From Rhodanobacteraceae bacterium (GTDB lineage: Bacteria; Pseudomonadota; Gammaproteobacteria; Xanthomonadales; Rhodanobacteraceae), in the NCBI GenBank assembly GCA_030123585.1, contig CP126120.1, forward strand, positions 2,667,001 to 2,731,000: 64,000 nucleotides of DNA. Direction: 5' to 3'. How positions within the stretch are numbered: the stretch's first letter is position 1; each line of letters starts with the position of its first letter. The position numbers and the translations under genes are program-made. The notes beneath the pieces are model-generated. The model made no database searches, had not been told where the DNA came from, and saw only the letters and a list, made by a program, of their open reading frames with translations. Positions 1-8,771 of this stretch are shown here, in pieces.

Positions 1-745
1 CCACCTGCGAGACTTCCGAATCGGGATCGCCGAGATCGCCGAACATCCGCGCGCGGGTCGGGCACGCGAGCACGCACGCGGGCTGGCGGTCGCGCTCGTC
101 CAGCGTTTCGTTGTAGATGCGATCCACGCACAGCGTGCACTTCTGCATCGTGCCGCGCTTGCTGTCCTTGCGATTCATGTCGGACGTTGCCTTCTTCGGA
201 TGCGGCAGCGCGATCTCGCGCGCGCCGTAGGGGCACGCCCACGCGCACAGCTGGCAGCCGATGCACTTGTCCTCGTCCACCAGCACGATGCCGTCCTCGG
301 CGCGCTTGTAGCTGGCGCCGGTCGGGCACACCGTCACGCAATCCGGCGTCTCGCAGTGCAGGCACGAGCGCGGGAAGTGCACCATCTGGGGGACTCGGAA
401 CTCGGGACTCGGGACTCGGCAAGAAGAGTCCTCGGTCAGGTCGCTCTTCTTTGTGTCACCGGCTTGCACGTGCGCGACATCGAAATCAGGTTGCGGCATC
501 GCGTGTTGCACGAGTCCCGAGTCCCGAGTCCCGAGTCCCGTTATTTCGTAGCCATGCACCCGGTTGAACCAGACACCCGACGGTTCGGCGCCATACGGAT
601 CGTCGTCCGCCAGCGTTCCGAAATCGCCGCCGTCGTTCCATTCCTTGCACGCGACCGCGCAGGCATGGCAGCCGACGCAGATGTCGAGGTCGATCACCAG
701 TCCGAGCTTTTTCTTCGCTGGCGCGGGCAGGCTAGTCATTGTCAT
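1..745 (-). CDS. soeB: 4Fe-4S ferredoxin subunit of molybdopterin oxidoreductase, SoeB-type (3' end cut by window edge)
   Basis: Electron-transfer subunit expected to pass electrons from the SoeA catalytic subunit to a membrane anchor on the cytoplasmic face. The visible 248 residues carry four cysteine clusters: CVGCHACAVAC at about residues 23-33, CLHCETPDCVTVCP, CIGCQLCAWACP, and a final CTLC...ACVLACP pair. That is the four-cluster pattern of DMSO-reductase-family B subunits. Start at 745 gives MTMTSLPAPAKKK; an ATG two codons downstream (739) is the alternative. Residues about 69-119 are not family sequence: they translate a 150-bp element with heptamer arrays at both ends that keeps the frame open. 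The gene follows the SLC13 transporter and soeA on the same strand, so a shared transcript is likely, and an NrfD-like anchor would be expected beyond position 1. The SoeB assignment rests on remembered family resemblance; another sulfur-oxyanion B subunit is possible. Confidence 0.7.
   Translation of the reverse strand, partial: MTMTSLPAPAKKKLGLVIDLDICVGCHACAVACKEWNDGGDFGTLADDDPYGAEPSGVWFNRVHGYEITGLGTRDSGLVQHAMPQPDFDVAHVQAGDTKKSDLTEDSSCRVPSPEFRVPQMVHFPRSCLHCETPDCVTVCPTGASYKRAEDGIVLVDEDKCIGCQLCAWACPYGAREIALPHPKKATSDMNRKDSKRGTMQKCTLCVDRIYNETLDERDRQPACVLACPTRARMFGDLGDPDSEVSQV
391..540. repeat. Heptamer-ended element inserted in frame in soeB
   Basis: On the plus strand, four GGACTCG-type heptamers (391-418, one with a single mismatch) face four perfect CGAGTCC heptamers (511-538) across about 92 bp. 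The two arrays are inverted, so the transcript can fold into a long stem. The element is 150 bp, a multiple of three, and is translated as soeB residues about 69-119. It separates the first and second cysteine clusters. Confidence 0.85.
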
Positions 746-787
746 TGAGGCAGCCGTGCCGACCCACGTTTCGACGTACATGTCTTT

Positions 788-810
788 TCCGCGCCGTGGG
801 ACGGCGCGGA
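788..810. other. Perfect 10-bp palindrome between transporter and soeB
   Basis: TCCGCGCCGT and ACGGCGCGGA are separated by GGG, and outer GTCTT/AAGAC bases can extend the stem. It lies in the 103-bp gap of a same-strand gene pair. No T-run follows on the minus strand, so it is more likely an mRNA processing or stability hairpin than a terminator. Confidence 0.5.
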
Positions 811-848
811 CAAGACGGGAATGTCGATTCAAAACCGAGCACGATCGA

Positions 849-2606
849 TCAAAACGGCCAGATCTTCGGAATGAGATACATCGACAGCGCGCAGAACAAC
901 AGGATCAGCGGCACGCCCATCTTGGTGAAATCGAGGAAGCGGTAGCCGCCAGCGTAGTACACCATCGTGTTGGTCGGATATCCGACCGGCGTCGCGAACG
1001 AGGTCGCGGCGGCGAACGCGACCGCCACCACGAACGGACGCGGGTCGGCATGCACGGCGTGCGCGACGCTGACCGCGATCCCGACCATCAGCACCACCGA
1101 CGGGTTGTGTCCCATCAGTTCGGTGAGCAGCGCGGTGAGCAGGTACACCATCAGCAGGGCGGCCAGTGGGCCGTGGTTGCCGACGAGTTCCAGGGCGCCT
1201 TGCACCACCACGTTGGCGAGCCCGGTTTGTTCGATCGCGATGCCGAGCGGCAGGATCGCGCCGAGCAGGACGATGATCTTCCAGTCCATGCCCTGGTACA
1301 CGTCCTTGCGCCCGAAGCAGCGCGTCAGTGCCATCGCGGCGACGCCGCAGATCGCGGCGATCGGGATCGGCAGCCAGTGCAGCGCGGACACCACCACCAC
1401 CGCGGCCATGATCCCGGTGGCCACGAACGCCTTGTAGCGCGGACGGCGCGCATCGTCGCGCTCGTTCAGCACCACGAAACGGTCGTCGCGGCGCAGGCGG
1501 CTCACCGCGTCGGCGGGCAGCAGCATCATCAGCACGTCGCCGGTCTGGAAGGCGACGTCGCGGATCTTGTCGCGCAGCAGGTGCCCGCGGCGGTGGATGC
1601 CGAGCACGGTGGCGCCGTAACCGGGCAACAGGTCGAGGTCGCGCAGGGTGCGGTCCTCGGCCAGGCTGGCCGGCGCGATCATCGCCTCCACCAGCACGTT
1701 GGCCTTGTCGGTGTCCTCGACGTGGGTGAATTCGGGATTGATCTCCAGCCCCGCGTGCTTGCGGAAATCCTCCAGCTTGTCCCATTCGCCGCGCACCAGC
1801 AGCACGTCGCCGGACGAGAGCTTCTGGGTGCGCGGCGACCACATGTGCTCGTCGCCGCGCAGCAGTTCCAGCGGATACACGCCGCGGTCGCCGAGCCTGG
1901 CCTCGGCGATGGTCTGGCCGACCAGCGGCGAATCCGACATCACCTTGAGTTCGGTGACGTATTTGCCGACCTCGGCCGGGCCCGATATTTCGTTGTCCAG
2001 GTGCCTCGGCAGCAGCCAGCGCCCGATCACCATCAGGTAGAGGATGCCGGCGATCGCCAGCAGCACGCCCAAGTGGGTGAACTCGAACACGCCGAACGGC
2101 TGCAATCCCTGCTTCTGCGCCAGCGAATCGACCAGCAGGTTGGACGAGGTGCCGATCAGGGTGCACACGCCGCCCATCTGCGCGGCGAACGCCATCGGCA
2201 TCAGCACGCGCGCGGGCGAGGTGCCGGTGCGTTGGCATACGCGCAGCGCCAGCGGCAGGAAGGTCGCGACCAGCGCGGTGTTCTTGATGAACGCGCCCAG
2301 CGGCGCGATCGCGAGCATCATCCCGAACGACAGCAGCCACGGTTTGCGGATCCGCGAGAGCAGGTTGATGATCGGGTCCAGCGCGCCGGAACGTTCGATG
2401 CCCAGCGCCAGCGCGAACATCGCGGCGACCGTCACGGTGGCCTCGTTGCTGAAGCCCGACAGCGCCTGCTCGGGCGAGACGATGCCCAGCGCCACCAGCA
2501 GCCCCAGCGTAATCAGCGCGACCAGGTCCACGCGCACCCGCTCGCTGGCGAACAGCGCCATCGCGAACAGGATGATCGCGGCAGTGGCCCAGGCTTGCCA
2601 GGTCAT
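849..2606 (-). CDS. SLC13/DASS-family anion permease with RCK_C (TrkA-C) domains
   Basis: Inner-membrane anion transporter of 585 residues. The N-terminal half (about 1-195) and C-terminal half (about 390-585) are strings of hydrophobic helices. The middle (about 205-385) is hydrophilic with two stretches resembling the TrkA-C/RCK regulatory fold, the usual build of bacterial SLC13 proteins of the sulfate/dicarboxylate group. The end MSMYLIPKIWPF and the internal GHNPSVVLM segment fit the family. It lies between soeA and soeB on the same strand, which suggests it moves the substrate or product (sulfite, sulfate or another oxyanion) of that oxidoreductase. This is inference; the family also carries dicarboxylates. 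ATG at 2606 is the only start ahead of the first helix. Confidence 0.85.
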   Translation of the reverse strand: MTWQAWATAAIILFAMALFASERVRVDLVALITLGLLVALGIVSPEQALSGFSNEATVTVAAMFALALGIERSGALDPIINLLSRIRKPWLLSFGMMLAIAPLGAFIKNTALVATFLPLALRVCQRTGTSPARVLMPMAFAAQMGGVCTLIGTSSNLLVDSLAQKQGLQPFGVFEFTHLGVLLAIAGILYLMVIGRWLLPRHLDNEISGPAEVGKYVTELKVMSDSPLVGQTIAEARLGDRGVYPLELLRGDEHMWSPRTQKLSSGDVLLVRGEWDKLEDFRKHAGLEINPEFTHVEDTDKANVLVEAMIAPASLAEDRTLRDLDLLPGYGATVLGIHRRGHLLRDKIRDVAFQTGDVLMMLLPADAVSRLRRDDRFVVLNERDDARRPRYKAFVATGIMAAVVVVSALHWLPIPIAAICGVAAMALTRCFGRKDVYQGMDWKIIVLLGAILPLGIAIEQTGLANVVVQGALELVGNHGPLAALLMVYLLTALLTELMGHNPSVVLMVGIAVSVAHAVHADPRPFVVAVAFAAATSFATPVGYPTNTMVYYAGGYRFLDFTKMGVPLILLFCALSMYLIPKIWPF

Positions 2607-2776
2607 GGGTGGGCTTCCATCGCGACGTATGGCTGCGGCACTTTCATTCTCCCCGAATCGATCCGGCGCGTCGTGGTGATGACCGGCACCGTCCGCCTGC
2701 CGATTGTGCCGTGCATCGCGCGCGGGCGCGCAAGCGCCGTGTCATCCGCGCATGAGTGTACGCGGCGTGATCGGCG

Positions 2777-5755
2777 TCAGGCATCGGCCAGTTCGATCCG
2801 GTGTCCCGGCACGCCGGGCTCGGGATCGTGCTCCAGCCGCACCTTCAGGTCGAACCACGCGGCCTGTCCGGTCACCGGATCGCCGTTGGCATAGCGCGCG
2901 TCGCTGGCGCGTTCGCCGATCAGGTGGTTCAGCAGGAAGCCATCCACGAATTCCGGCGCCGTGTCGCCGAGTCGCCACGCGCCGCGCTTCTTGCCGATCG
3001 CGTTCCACGTCCACAGCGTGCCCGGCGCGGTCGCCGCATGCGCGCATACCTGCACGCGGATGCGTCCGCGCGGCGATGCGATCCATGCCCAGTCGCCGCT
3101 TTCGATCGCGTGTTCGGCCAGCGTGCGCGGGTGCACGTACAACACGTTGCGCGCCGCGATCTGCCGCAACCAGCGGTTCTGCGAACCCCACGCGTGGTAC
3201 ATGAACATCGGGCGCTGGGTGATGGCGGAGAGTGGGAAGCCCGCTCCCCTCTCCCTCCGGGAGAGGGGTTGGGGGTGAGGGTTCGGGTCTTGCGCAGGAT
3301 TCGGACCCTCACTCGGCGCTATCGCGCCACCCTCTCCCGAGGGGAGAGGGGCATCGGCGTCGCTTTGCGACGAGTACCACATGGGCACCGGATCAAAATA
3401 CCGCGCCACCCGCACGCGCTCGGATTCCGGCGGTTGCACCGCGCCGTGGCCTTGTGCAGCCAGACGAAACCGCTGCAGCACTTCGCAATACAACTGCAGC
3501 GTGACGGGCTCGGTTGAACCGACGAAGCCCATCGATTGCGCCCATGCCAGATAGTCGCGATTGGCGAAGCGGTAATACGCGCCCGCTTCCGGAATCTTTG
3601 CTTCGAAAAAGCAGTCGTGCTCAATGTAGCGCTGCAACTGGTCCGAATTCGGCGCGCCCTTGCCGGTCTGCGCACCGTCGGCGCCGCGCCAGCCCGCGAG
3701 CATGCCGACGCCTGGCGCGCGTTCGTGGCGCACCATGTAATCGGCGTAATCCCTGTAGATCGGCTTGCCGTCGGCATCGGCCATGTTCGGCAACTGCAGG
3801 CGCGCGCCGAGATCCAGCAGCACGTCCTGGAACGGGCGCACGTCGCGGTCGGGTTTGACCACCGGTTGGCGGATCGCATCGGCCGCGCACTCGGCGTCGC
3901 TGATCGGACGATCCAGCAGGCTGATGCAGTCGTAACGTTCCAGGTACGTCGTGTCCGGCAACACCAGATCCGCGAAGGCCACCGTTTCCGAATCGTAGGC
4001 GTCCGCATAGATGATGTGCGGGATCTTGTAATGACCCGCGTCATCGCGCGCGCACAAAAGTTCGCGCGTCGCGGCGGTATCCATCGCCGAGTTCCAGCCC
4101 ATGTTGGCCATGAACAGGAACAGTGTGTCGATCTTCGCCGGGGTTCTCTCCACCGCGTTGCGGATCACCGATTGCAGCAGCCCGTGCGCGGCCAGCGGAA
4201 ATTCCCAACTGAAGGCGTGGTCGAGCCGGCGCGGCTGGCCTTCTGCATCGACCAACAAATCGTCCGGCGATTGTGGATAGCCCAGCGGATTGCCGGTGAG
4301 CGAACCATCCGGCTTGCGCGCCTTGGCCGGCTTGTTGCCGGGCGGCGCGGGCTTCGGATACGGCGGTTGATAACGGAAGCTGCCGGGCGTGTCGATCGCG
4401 CCGAGCAGCATTTGCAAAACGTGGATTGTGCGGCAGGTGTGGAAGCCGTTGGCGTGCGCGGCGATCCCGCGCATCGCGTGCATCGACACGGGGTGCCCGA
4501 GCATCGTGTCGTGATGGCGGCCGTGCGTGTCGGTCCACGCGATCGGCAACTCGATCGCTTCGTCGAAGGCCGCATGCGCGAGTTCGTTGGCGAGGCGGCG
4601 GATCGTCGCCGCATCCACGCCGCAGCGTTCGCTGACGTTTTCCGGCGCGTACTCTTCGGCAAGGAAACGCTCGGCCACGAGCTGGAATGCCGGCACCGCC
4701 TTGCGGCCATCGGGCAGGGTGTATTCGCCGGCGATTAGCGGGGAAATGTCGGGCTGCGTCGCATCGACAATCTGAAACGTGATTTCTTTTTGCTCGTCAT
4801 TCCGGACGCCGCGGAGCGGTGATCCGGAATCCAGTGTCTTTGCGTCTGTATCGAAAGACACTGGATTCCCGCTTTCGCGGGAATGACGAGCAAAGGCACG
4901 CACCGCGCACAACGGCTTGCCGTCCGCATCGCGCGCGACCAGGCCATCGTCCGCCGCCCCCGGATCGCGGATCACCAGATGATGTGCGTTGCTGTAACGC
5001 ACCAGGTAATCGAAGTCGATGCGGTCGTTCAACAACAATTCGTGGATCAGCGCGCCCGCCAGCAGACCGTCGGTGCCGGGATTCACCGGTACCCATTCGT
5101 CCGCGATCGACGCGTAACCCGTGCGCACGGGATTGATCGCGACGATCTTGGCGCCGCGCGCTTTCAATTTTCCGAGGCCCAGCTTGATCGGGTTGGAGTC
5201 GTGGTCCTCGGCCACGCCCCACAGCATCAGGTATTTCGTGCGCTCCCAATCCGGCTCGCCGAATTCCCAGAACGAGCCCCCGAAGGTGTACATGCCGGCC
5301 GCGGCCATGTTGACCGAACAGAAACCGCCGTGCGCGGCGTAGTTGATGGTGCCGAATTGCTGCGCCCACCAGCCGGTCAACGCCTGCGACTGGTCGCGGC
5401 CGGTGAAGAACGCCAATTCGTCCGGGTTGCGCGCGCGGATGTCGCCGAGCCATTGCGTCGCCAGCGCCAGCGCTTCGTCCCATTCGATTTCGCGGAATTC
5501 GCGCGCGCCGCGTTCGCCGACGCGCAGCAGCGGCTTCGACAGTCGCGCCGGCGAGTAATGTTGCATGATCCCCGATGAACCCTTGGCGCAGATCACCCCG
5601 CGGTTAACCGGATGTTTCGGATTGCCGTCGATGTAGCGCACGCGGCCGTTTTTCAGGTGCACGCGGATCCCACATCGGCACGCGCACATGTAGCACGTCG
5701 TGGTTTTGACTTCATCGCCCGTCGGGCGGTTCAGTTCGAGGTGGGCGTGTGGCAT
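2777..5755 (-). CDS. soeA: Molybdopterin oxidoreductase catalytic subunit, SoeA-type (sulfite dehydrogenase, quinone-linked)
   Basis: Large subunit, 992 residues, of the DMSO reductase family. Cys21, Cys24, Cys28 and Cys56 (CYMCACRC, then RGVICAKG) form the N-terminal 4Fe-4S site. GGFCSVNMAAAG near residue 150 probably contains the molybdenum ligand, and the C-terminal molydopterin-dinucleotide-binding domain contains PMFMYHAWGSQNRW. There is no signal peptide, which fits the cytoplasmic Soe type. I start at 5755 (MPHAHLELNR) because the upstream in-frame extension is low-complexity and would run into the divergent regulator gene 61 bp away. Two internal segments are foreign: residues about 288-322 translate a family A repeat and about 802-838 a family B repeat, both in frame. 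Order soeA, transporter, soeB points to one operon. Substrate is inferred; thiosulfate or polysulfide reductases are related alternatives. Confidence 0.72.
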   Translation of the reverse strand: MPHAHLELNRPTGDEVKTTTCYMCACRCGIRVHLKNGRVRYIDGNPKHPVNRGVICAKGSSGIMQHYSPARLSKPLLRVGERGAREFREIEWDEALALATQWLGDIRARNPDELAFFTGRDQSQALTGWWAQQFGTINYAAHGGFCSVNMAAAGMYTFGGSFWEFGEPDWERTKYLMLWGVAEDHDSNPIKLGLGKLKARGAKIVAINPVRTGYASIADEWVPVNPGTDGLLAGALIHELLLNDRIDFDYLVRYSNAHHLVIRDPGAADDGLVARDADGKPLCAVRAFARHSRESGNPVSFDTDAKTLDSGSPLRGVRNDEQKEITFQIVDATQPDISPLIAGEYTLPDGRKAVPAFQLVAERFLAEEYAPENVSERCGVDAATIRRLANELAHAAFDEAIELPIAWTDTHGRHHDTMLGHPVSMHAMRGIAAHANGFHTCRTIHVLQMLLGAIDTPGSFRYQPPYPKPAPPGNKPAKARKPDGSLTGNPLGYPQSPDDLLVDAEGQPRRLDHAFSWEFPLAAHGLLQSVIRNAVERTPAKIDTLFLFMANMGWNSAMDTAATRELLCARDDAGHYKIPHIIYADAYDSETVAFADLVLPDTTYLERYDCISLLDRPISDAECAADAIRQPVVKPDRDVRPFQDVLLDLGARLQLPNMADADGKPIYRDYADYMVRHERAPGVGMLAGWRGADGAQTGKGAPNSDQLQRYIEHDCFFEAKIPEAGAYYRFANRDYLAWAQSMGFVGSTEPVTLQLYCEVLQRFRLAAQGHGAVQPPESERVRVARYFDPVPMWYSSQSDADAPLPSGEGGAIAPSEGPNPAQDPNPHPQPLSRRERGAGFPLSAITQRPMFMYHAWGSQNRWLRQIAARNVLYVHPRTLAEHAIESGDWAWIASPRGRIRVQVCAHAATAPGTLWTWNAIGKKRGAWRLGDTAPEFVDGFLLNHLIGERASDARYANGDPVTGQAAWFDLKVRLEHDPEPGVPGHRIELADA
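3244..3351. repeat. Family B palindromic element inside soeA
   Basis: CTCCCTCCGGGAGAGGGG on one side and CCCTCTCCCGAGGGGAGAGG on the other flank a GTGAGGGT...ACCCTCAC pair. The element is about 108 bp and is read through as soeA residues about 802-838 (segment with PHPQPLSRRERG). The same architecture recurs between genes at 48495-48692. Confidence 0.85.
4791..4892. repeat. Family A palindromic element inside soeA
   Basis: Inverted ends TGCTCGTCATTCC and GGAATGACGAGCA enclose two inner hairpins, one of them around GACACTGGATTC and its complement. The length of 102 bp equals 34 codons and the reading frame stays open. It is translated as soeA residues about 288-322, with RHSRESGNP at one end and RGVRNDEQK at the other. 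Confidence 0.9.
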
Positions 5756-5816
5756 GGCGTCGATGGTAGCCACCCCGGCGCTTGCCGCCAATCGCGCGGG
5801 ACAGCACACTAGCGGA

Positions 5817-6797
5817 ATGCACCAGTACGAACGCGTCCTCAAGCTGCACGGCATCTTCAAGTCGCACCGCCGTCCGGTCGGCGTGCAGCGCCTGCGCGAC
5901 GAGCTGGGTTGCTCGCGCGCCACGCTGTATCGCGACATCGCGTTCCTGCGCGATGCACTCGGCGCGCCGCTGGACAGCGATCCCGAGGGACACGGTTTTC
6001 GCTATGCCGAAGACGAAGGCGAACGTTTCGAATTGCCCGGCCTGTGGCTGACCAGCGAGGAACTCTCGGCGCTGATGGCGCTGGAAGCGCTGGTGACGCG
6101 TTCCGATCCGGGCGTGCTGGCCGATGCGCTGGCGCCGTTCCGCACGCGCGTCGAGAAACTGCTCAACGAGCACGCCGGCACACGGAAGCAGCCGCTGGAA
6201 CGTATCCGCGTGGTGCCGTGGGGTTCGCGCAAATTCAACCAGCAGGTGTTTCGCGCGGTAGCCGGCGCGGTGCTGGCGCGCCGACAGTTGAAGTTCCGTT
6301 ATCGCGCGCGCACCACCGGCGCCGACAGCGTGCGCCACGTGTCGCCGCAGCGGCTCACGCACTACCGCGACAACTGGTACCTGGATGCGTGGGACCACGA
6401 TCGCGAGGCGCTGCGCAGTTTCGCAGTGGACCGCATCGGCGAACCGGAAGTGCTGGACAAGCCGGCCGTCGATCGCGACGAGAAGGAATTGAACGAAACG
6501 CTGGCGTCGAGTTACGGCATCTTCGCGGGCGCGCCCAAGGCCTGGGCGACGATCCGGTTTTCCGCGCGCGCCGCGCGCTGGGTCGCCGACGAGCACTGGC
6601 ATTCGCTGCAGCAAGGCCGCTGGCTGGACGACGGCCGCTACGAATTGAAGGTGCCGTATTCGCAGTCGCGCGAGCTGGTGATGGACATCCTGCGCTACGG
6701 CCCCGACGCGGAAGTCGTGGCACCGCAATCGCTGCGCGAGGAAATCCGCATCATGCACAAGCTCGCACTGGACGGGTACGACCACGCGAAGCCGTGA
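5817..6797 (+). CDS. WYL-domain transcriptional regulator (YafY-type)
   Basis: Predicted regulator of 326 residues. An N-terminal winged HTH (about 1-60) contains VGVQRLRDELGCSRATLYRDI. The WYL ligand-sensing region follows from about residue 135, and a WCX-like C-terminal part ends with the REEIRIMHKLAL segment. I start at ATG 5817 because the family begins with MHQYERVLKLHGIF-like sequence; the in-frame upstream stretch is the soeA promoter side. It is divergent from soeA with 61 bp between start codons, so it may control soeA or itself, but no operator is recognisable. The stop overlaps the GTG start of the patatin gene. Confidence 0.88.
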   Translation: MHQYERVLKLHGIFKSHRRPVGVQRLRDELGCSRATLYRDIAFLRDALGAPLDSDPEGHGFRYAEDEGERFELPGLWLTSEELSALMALEALVTRSDPGVLADALAPFRTRVEKLLNEHAGTRKQPLERIRVVPWGSRKFNQQVFRAVAGAVLARRQLKFRYRARTTGADSVRHVSPQRLTHYRDNWYLDAWDHDREALRSFAVDRIGEPEVLDKPAVDRDEKELNETLASSYGIFAGAPKAWATIRFSARAARWVADEHWHSLQQGRWLDDGRYELKVPYSQSRELVMDILRYGPDAEVVAPQSLREEIRIMHKLALDGYDHAKP

Positions 6798-7711
6798 ACG
6801 ATCACCGCAACCTTGAACCCCCGGACAACGCCAACCCGGCCATCGCGCTGGCGCTCGGCACCGGCGGCGCGCGCGGGCTGGCGCACATCGGCGCGATCGA
6901 GGCCATCGAGGCCGCCGGTTACCGCATCGTCGCGGTGTCGGGCAGCTCGATGGGCGCGTTGATCGGCGGCATCCACGCCGCCGGCCGGCTGGACGTCTAT
7001 CGCGACTGGGTGTGCGCGCTGCAGAAGGTGGACGTGCTGAAGCTGGTGGACTGGACGCTGTCCGGCGCCGGGCTGATCAAGGGCGAGCGCATCATCGGCG
7101 TGCTGCGCGACCTGATCGGCGAAGTGAACATCGAGGCACTGCCCATTCCCTTCACCGCGGTCGCGACCGACCTCGACCGTGAGCGCGAGGTGTGGCTGAC
7201 GCGCGGGCCGTTGTTCGACGCGATCCGCGCCTCCATCGCGATCCCGACCGTCTTCCGCCCGCACCCGCTCAACGGCCACCGGCTCGTCGATGGCGGACTG
7301 ATGAACCCGCTGCCGCTTACGCCGTTGCTGCAGACGCCGGCCGACTACACCATCGCGGTCAACGTCAACGGCCCGCCGGAAACCCTGCCGCCACCGCCGC
7401 GCCTCGCGCAGCAGAAACCGCGCAGTGGGCTGCGCGGCAAGATCGCGGCGTACGTCAAGCGCACCGTCGGCAACCGCGAATCGGTCGAGGCCGAACCCGG
7501 CTGGATGGACACGCTGACGCAATCGCTGGACCTGATGCAGGAAAACCTCACCAGTTTCCGCCTCGCCGCCGACCGCCCCGACCTCGTGATCGAGATTCCG
7601 CGCAACGCCAGCGCGGTGTACGAGTTCTATCGCGCGAGTGAGTTGATCGCGCTGGGGCGCGAACGCGCGGAGCGCGCGCTCAGGGCGTGGCGGCCTGGCA
7701 ACGGCCGGTGA
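6794..7711 (+). CDS. Patatin-like phospholipase, RssA/NTE family
   Basis: Predicted serine hydrolase of 305 residues acting on lysophospholipid or related esters. The oxyanion loop GTGGARGLAHIG lies at residues 22-33, the nucleophile elbow GSSMG at 50-54 (Ser52), and the catalytic Asp in VDGGLMNP at about 167. The GTG start at 6794 overlaps the WYL stop as GTGA and is supported by the conserved block starting soon after; the longer upstream frame is an overlap artefact. The length fits RssA-type proteins. No membrane segment or signal peptide is visible, so it is likely cytoplasmic. Translational coupling suggests co-expression with the regulator. Confidence 0.88.
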   Translation: MNDHRNLEPPDNANPAIALALGTGGARGLAHIGAIEAIEAAGYRIVAVSGSSMGALIGGIHAAGRLDVYRDWVCALQKVDVLKLVDWTLSGAGLIKGERIIGVLRDLIGEVNIEALPIPFTAVATDLDREREVWLTRGPLFDAIRASIAIPTVFRPHPLNGHRLVDGGLMNPLPLTPLLQTPADYTIAVNVNGPPETLPPPPRLAQQKPRSGLRGKIAAYVKRTVGNRESVEAEPGWMDTLTQSLDLMQENLTSFRLAADRPDLVIEIPRNASAVYEFYRASELIALGRERAERALRAWRPGNGR

Positions 7712-7754
7712 TGGCGCTGCTCGTTGCCGCCCGCCGAGCGAGCAACCTGCCTTT

Positions 7755-7796
7755 CGTCATTCCGGGGCTGCGCGCAGCGCAGAACCCGGAATCCAG
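7755..7796. repeat. Family A repeat, short intergenic copy
   Basis: CGTCATTCCGGGG and CCCGGAATCCAG flank a CTGCGCGCAGCGCAG core. It lies in the 212-bp gap between the patatin and SIMPL genes and has one arm of the family A element found inside soeA. No other feature was recognised in this gap. Confidence 0.75.
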
Positions 7797-7923
7797 CTCT
7801 TTGCTGTTCAACAGCGGGTTCGCTCGCTGTGCTGTTTCTGCTCTACGGTTGTTTTCCCGCGGTAGCGCGGGTGATCAGGCGGTTGTAGGCTGTGATCGAC
7901 CGGCCACGCTACAAGGGGCTTGT

Positions 7924-8679
7924 ATGCGACGTTGGATCGTCTTGCTTTCGGGATTGTTGCTGCCCACGCTGGCGGCAGCGCAGATCAACAGCTTGCCCTC
8001 TGCGCCGCATCTGTTGGTGAAAGGACACGCAGAAGCCCGGGTTGTTCCTGACCGTTTCACCATTCACTTGAATGTCGATGTTACCGATATGTCTCCCGAC
8101 GTTGCTCGCCGCAAGGTCGAGATGCACATGCAACAGTTGTTCTCGGCGCTGGACGCGAACGGCGCAATCAAGGATCAGACGCATGCCAGCAGCCTGAGCA
8201 TCCAGCCGCGGACGGAGTACGAGGACAACAAATCCGTGTTCAAAGGCACCAATGTCAGCCGTTCCATCGATGCCACGTTCGGAAGCCTCGAAAAGTTGCG
8301 CGCTTTTATTGCCGCCGTACCTGCCGACAAAGAAGTTCAGATCGGCGGGATCCAGACTGCGCGCAGTGACATCGATGCGATTTCGTCACGCTTGCGCGCT
8401 GCCGCCATTGAAAATTCGAAAGCTGCGGCAAAGAGGATCGCCGCCGATTACGGCATGAAGATCGTTGGTGTTTACGCCGTATCCGAGGTTGCGCCGGATT
8501 TCGCCTACGGCATCCAAGCCGGCTCGTGGGGCGGACCCCAGACGCTGCAATCAGTTGTGGTCACCGCATCAGGACCACCGCCGGGTGCGCCGCCACCGCC
8601 CCCGGGGGTTGCGATGCGTGTAGGCACGATGAGTGTTCAGCAAGACATCTACGCGGTCTATTTGACGGCGGAGAAATAA
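7924..8679 (+). CDS. SIMPL-domain (DUF541, YggE-like) periplasmic protein
   Basis: Secreted protein of 251 residues. A signal peptide is clear at 1-20 (MRRWIVLL...LAAAQ). The mature part shows the SIMPL pattern: a LLVKGHAEARVVPDRFTI strand at the start, a helix with VARRKVEMHM, then SIQPRTEY. The C-terminus has a proline-rich stretch (about 215-225) before the last strand. Relatives such as E. coli YggE are linked to oxidative stress tolerance, but a biochemical activity is not established and I infer none. ATG 7924 was chosen because it immediately precedes the signal peptide; the upstream in-frame extension contains repeat sequence. It stands alone between two repeat-rich gaps. Confidence 0.85.
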   Translation: MRRWIVLLSGLLLPTLAAAQINSLPSAPHLLVKGHAEARVVPDRFTIHLNVDVTDMSPDVARRKVEMHMQQLFSALDANGAIKDQTHASSLSIQPRTEYEDNKSVFKGTNVSRSIDATFGSLEKLRAFIAAVPADKEVQIGGIQTARSDIDAISSRLRAAAIENSKAAAKRIAADYGMKIVGVYAVSEVAPDFAYGIQAGSWGGPQTLQSVVVTASGPPPGAPPPPPGVAMRVGTMSVQQDIYAVYLTAEK

Positions 8680-8771
8680 GCATCCGCGAGGTGGTAAGCC
8701 ATGGATGGCCGGTGACAGAGTGATAAACGTGCCGTTGGCGATGCCGACTGCATCGGCAGGATTGCCGAAAT

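Noticed and set aside
788..810. Palindrome between transporter and soeB as an intrinsic terminator
   Set aside because: It lacks a T-run on the minus strand, where the genes run, and it would cut the operon before its iron-sulfur subunit.
564..2894. Very long open frame on the plus strand opposite the SLC13 gene
   Set aside because: It is the antisense of a confident transporter gene. The translation is rich in His, Arg, Gln and Ala as expected for high-GC antisense frames and has no domain.
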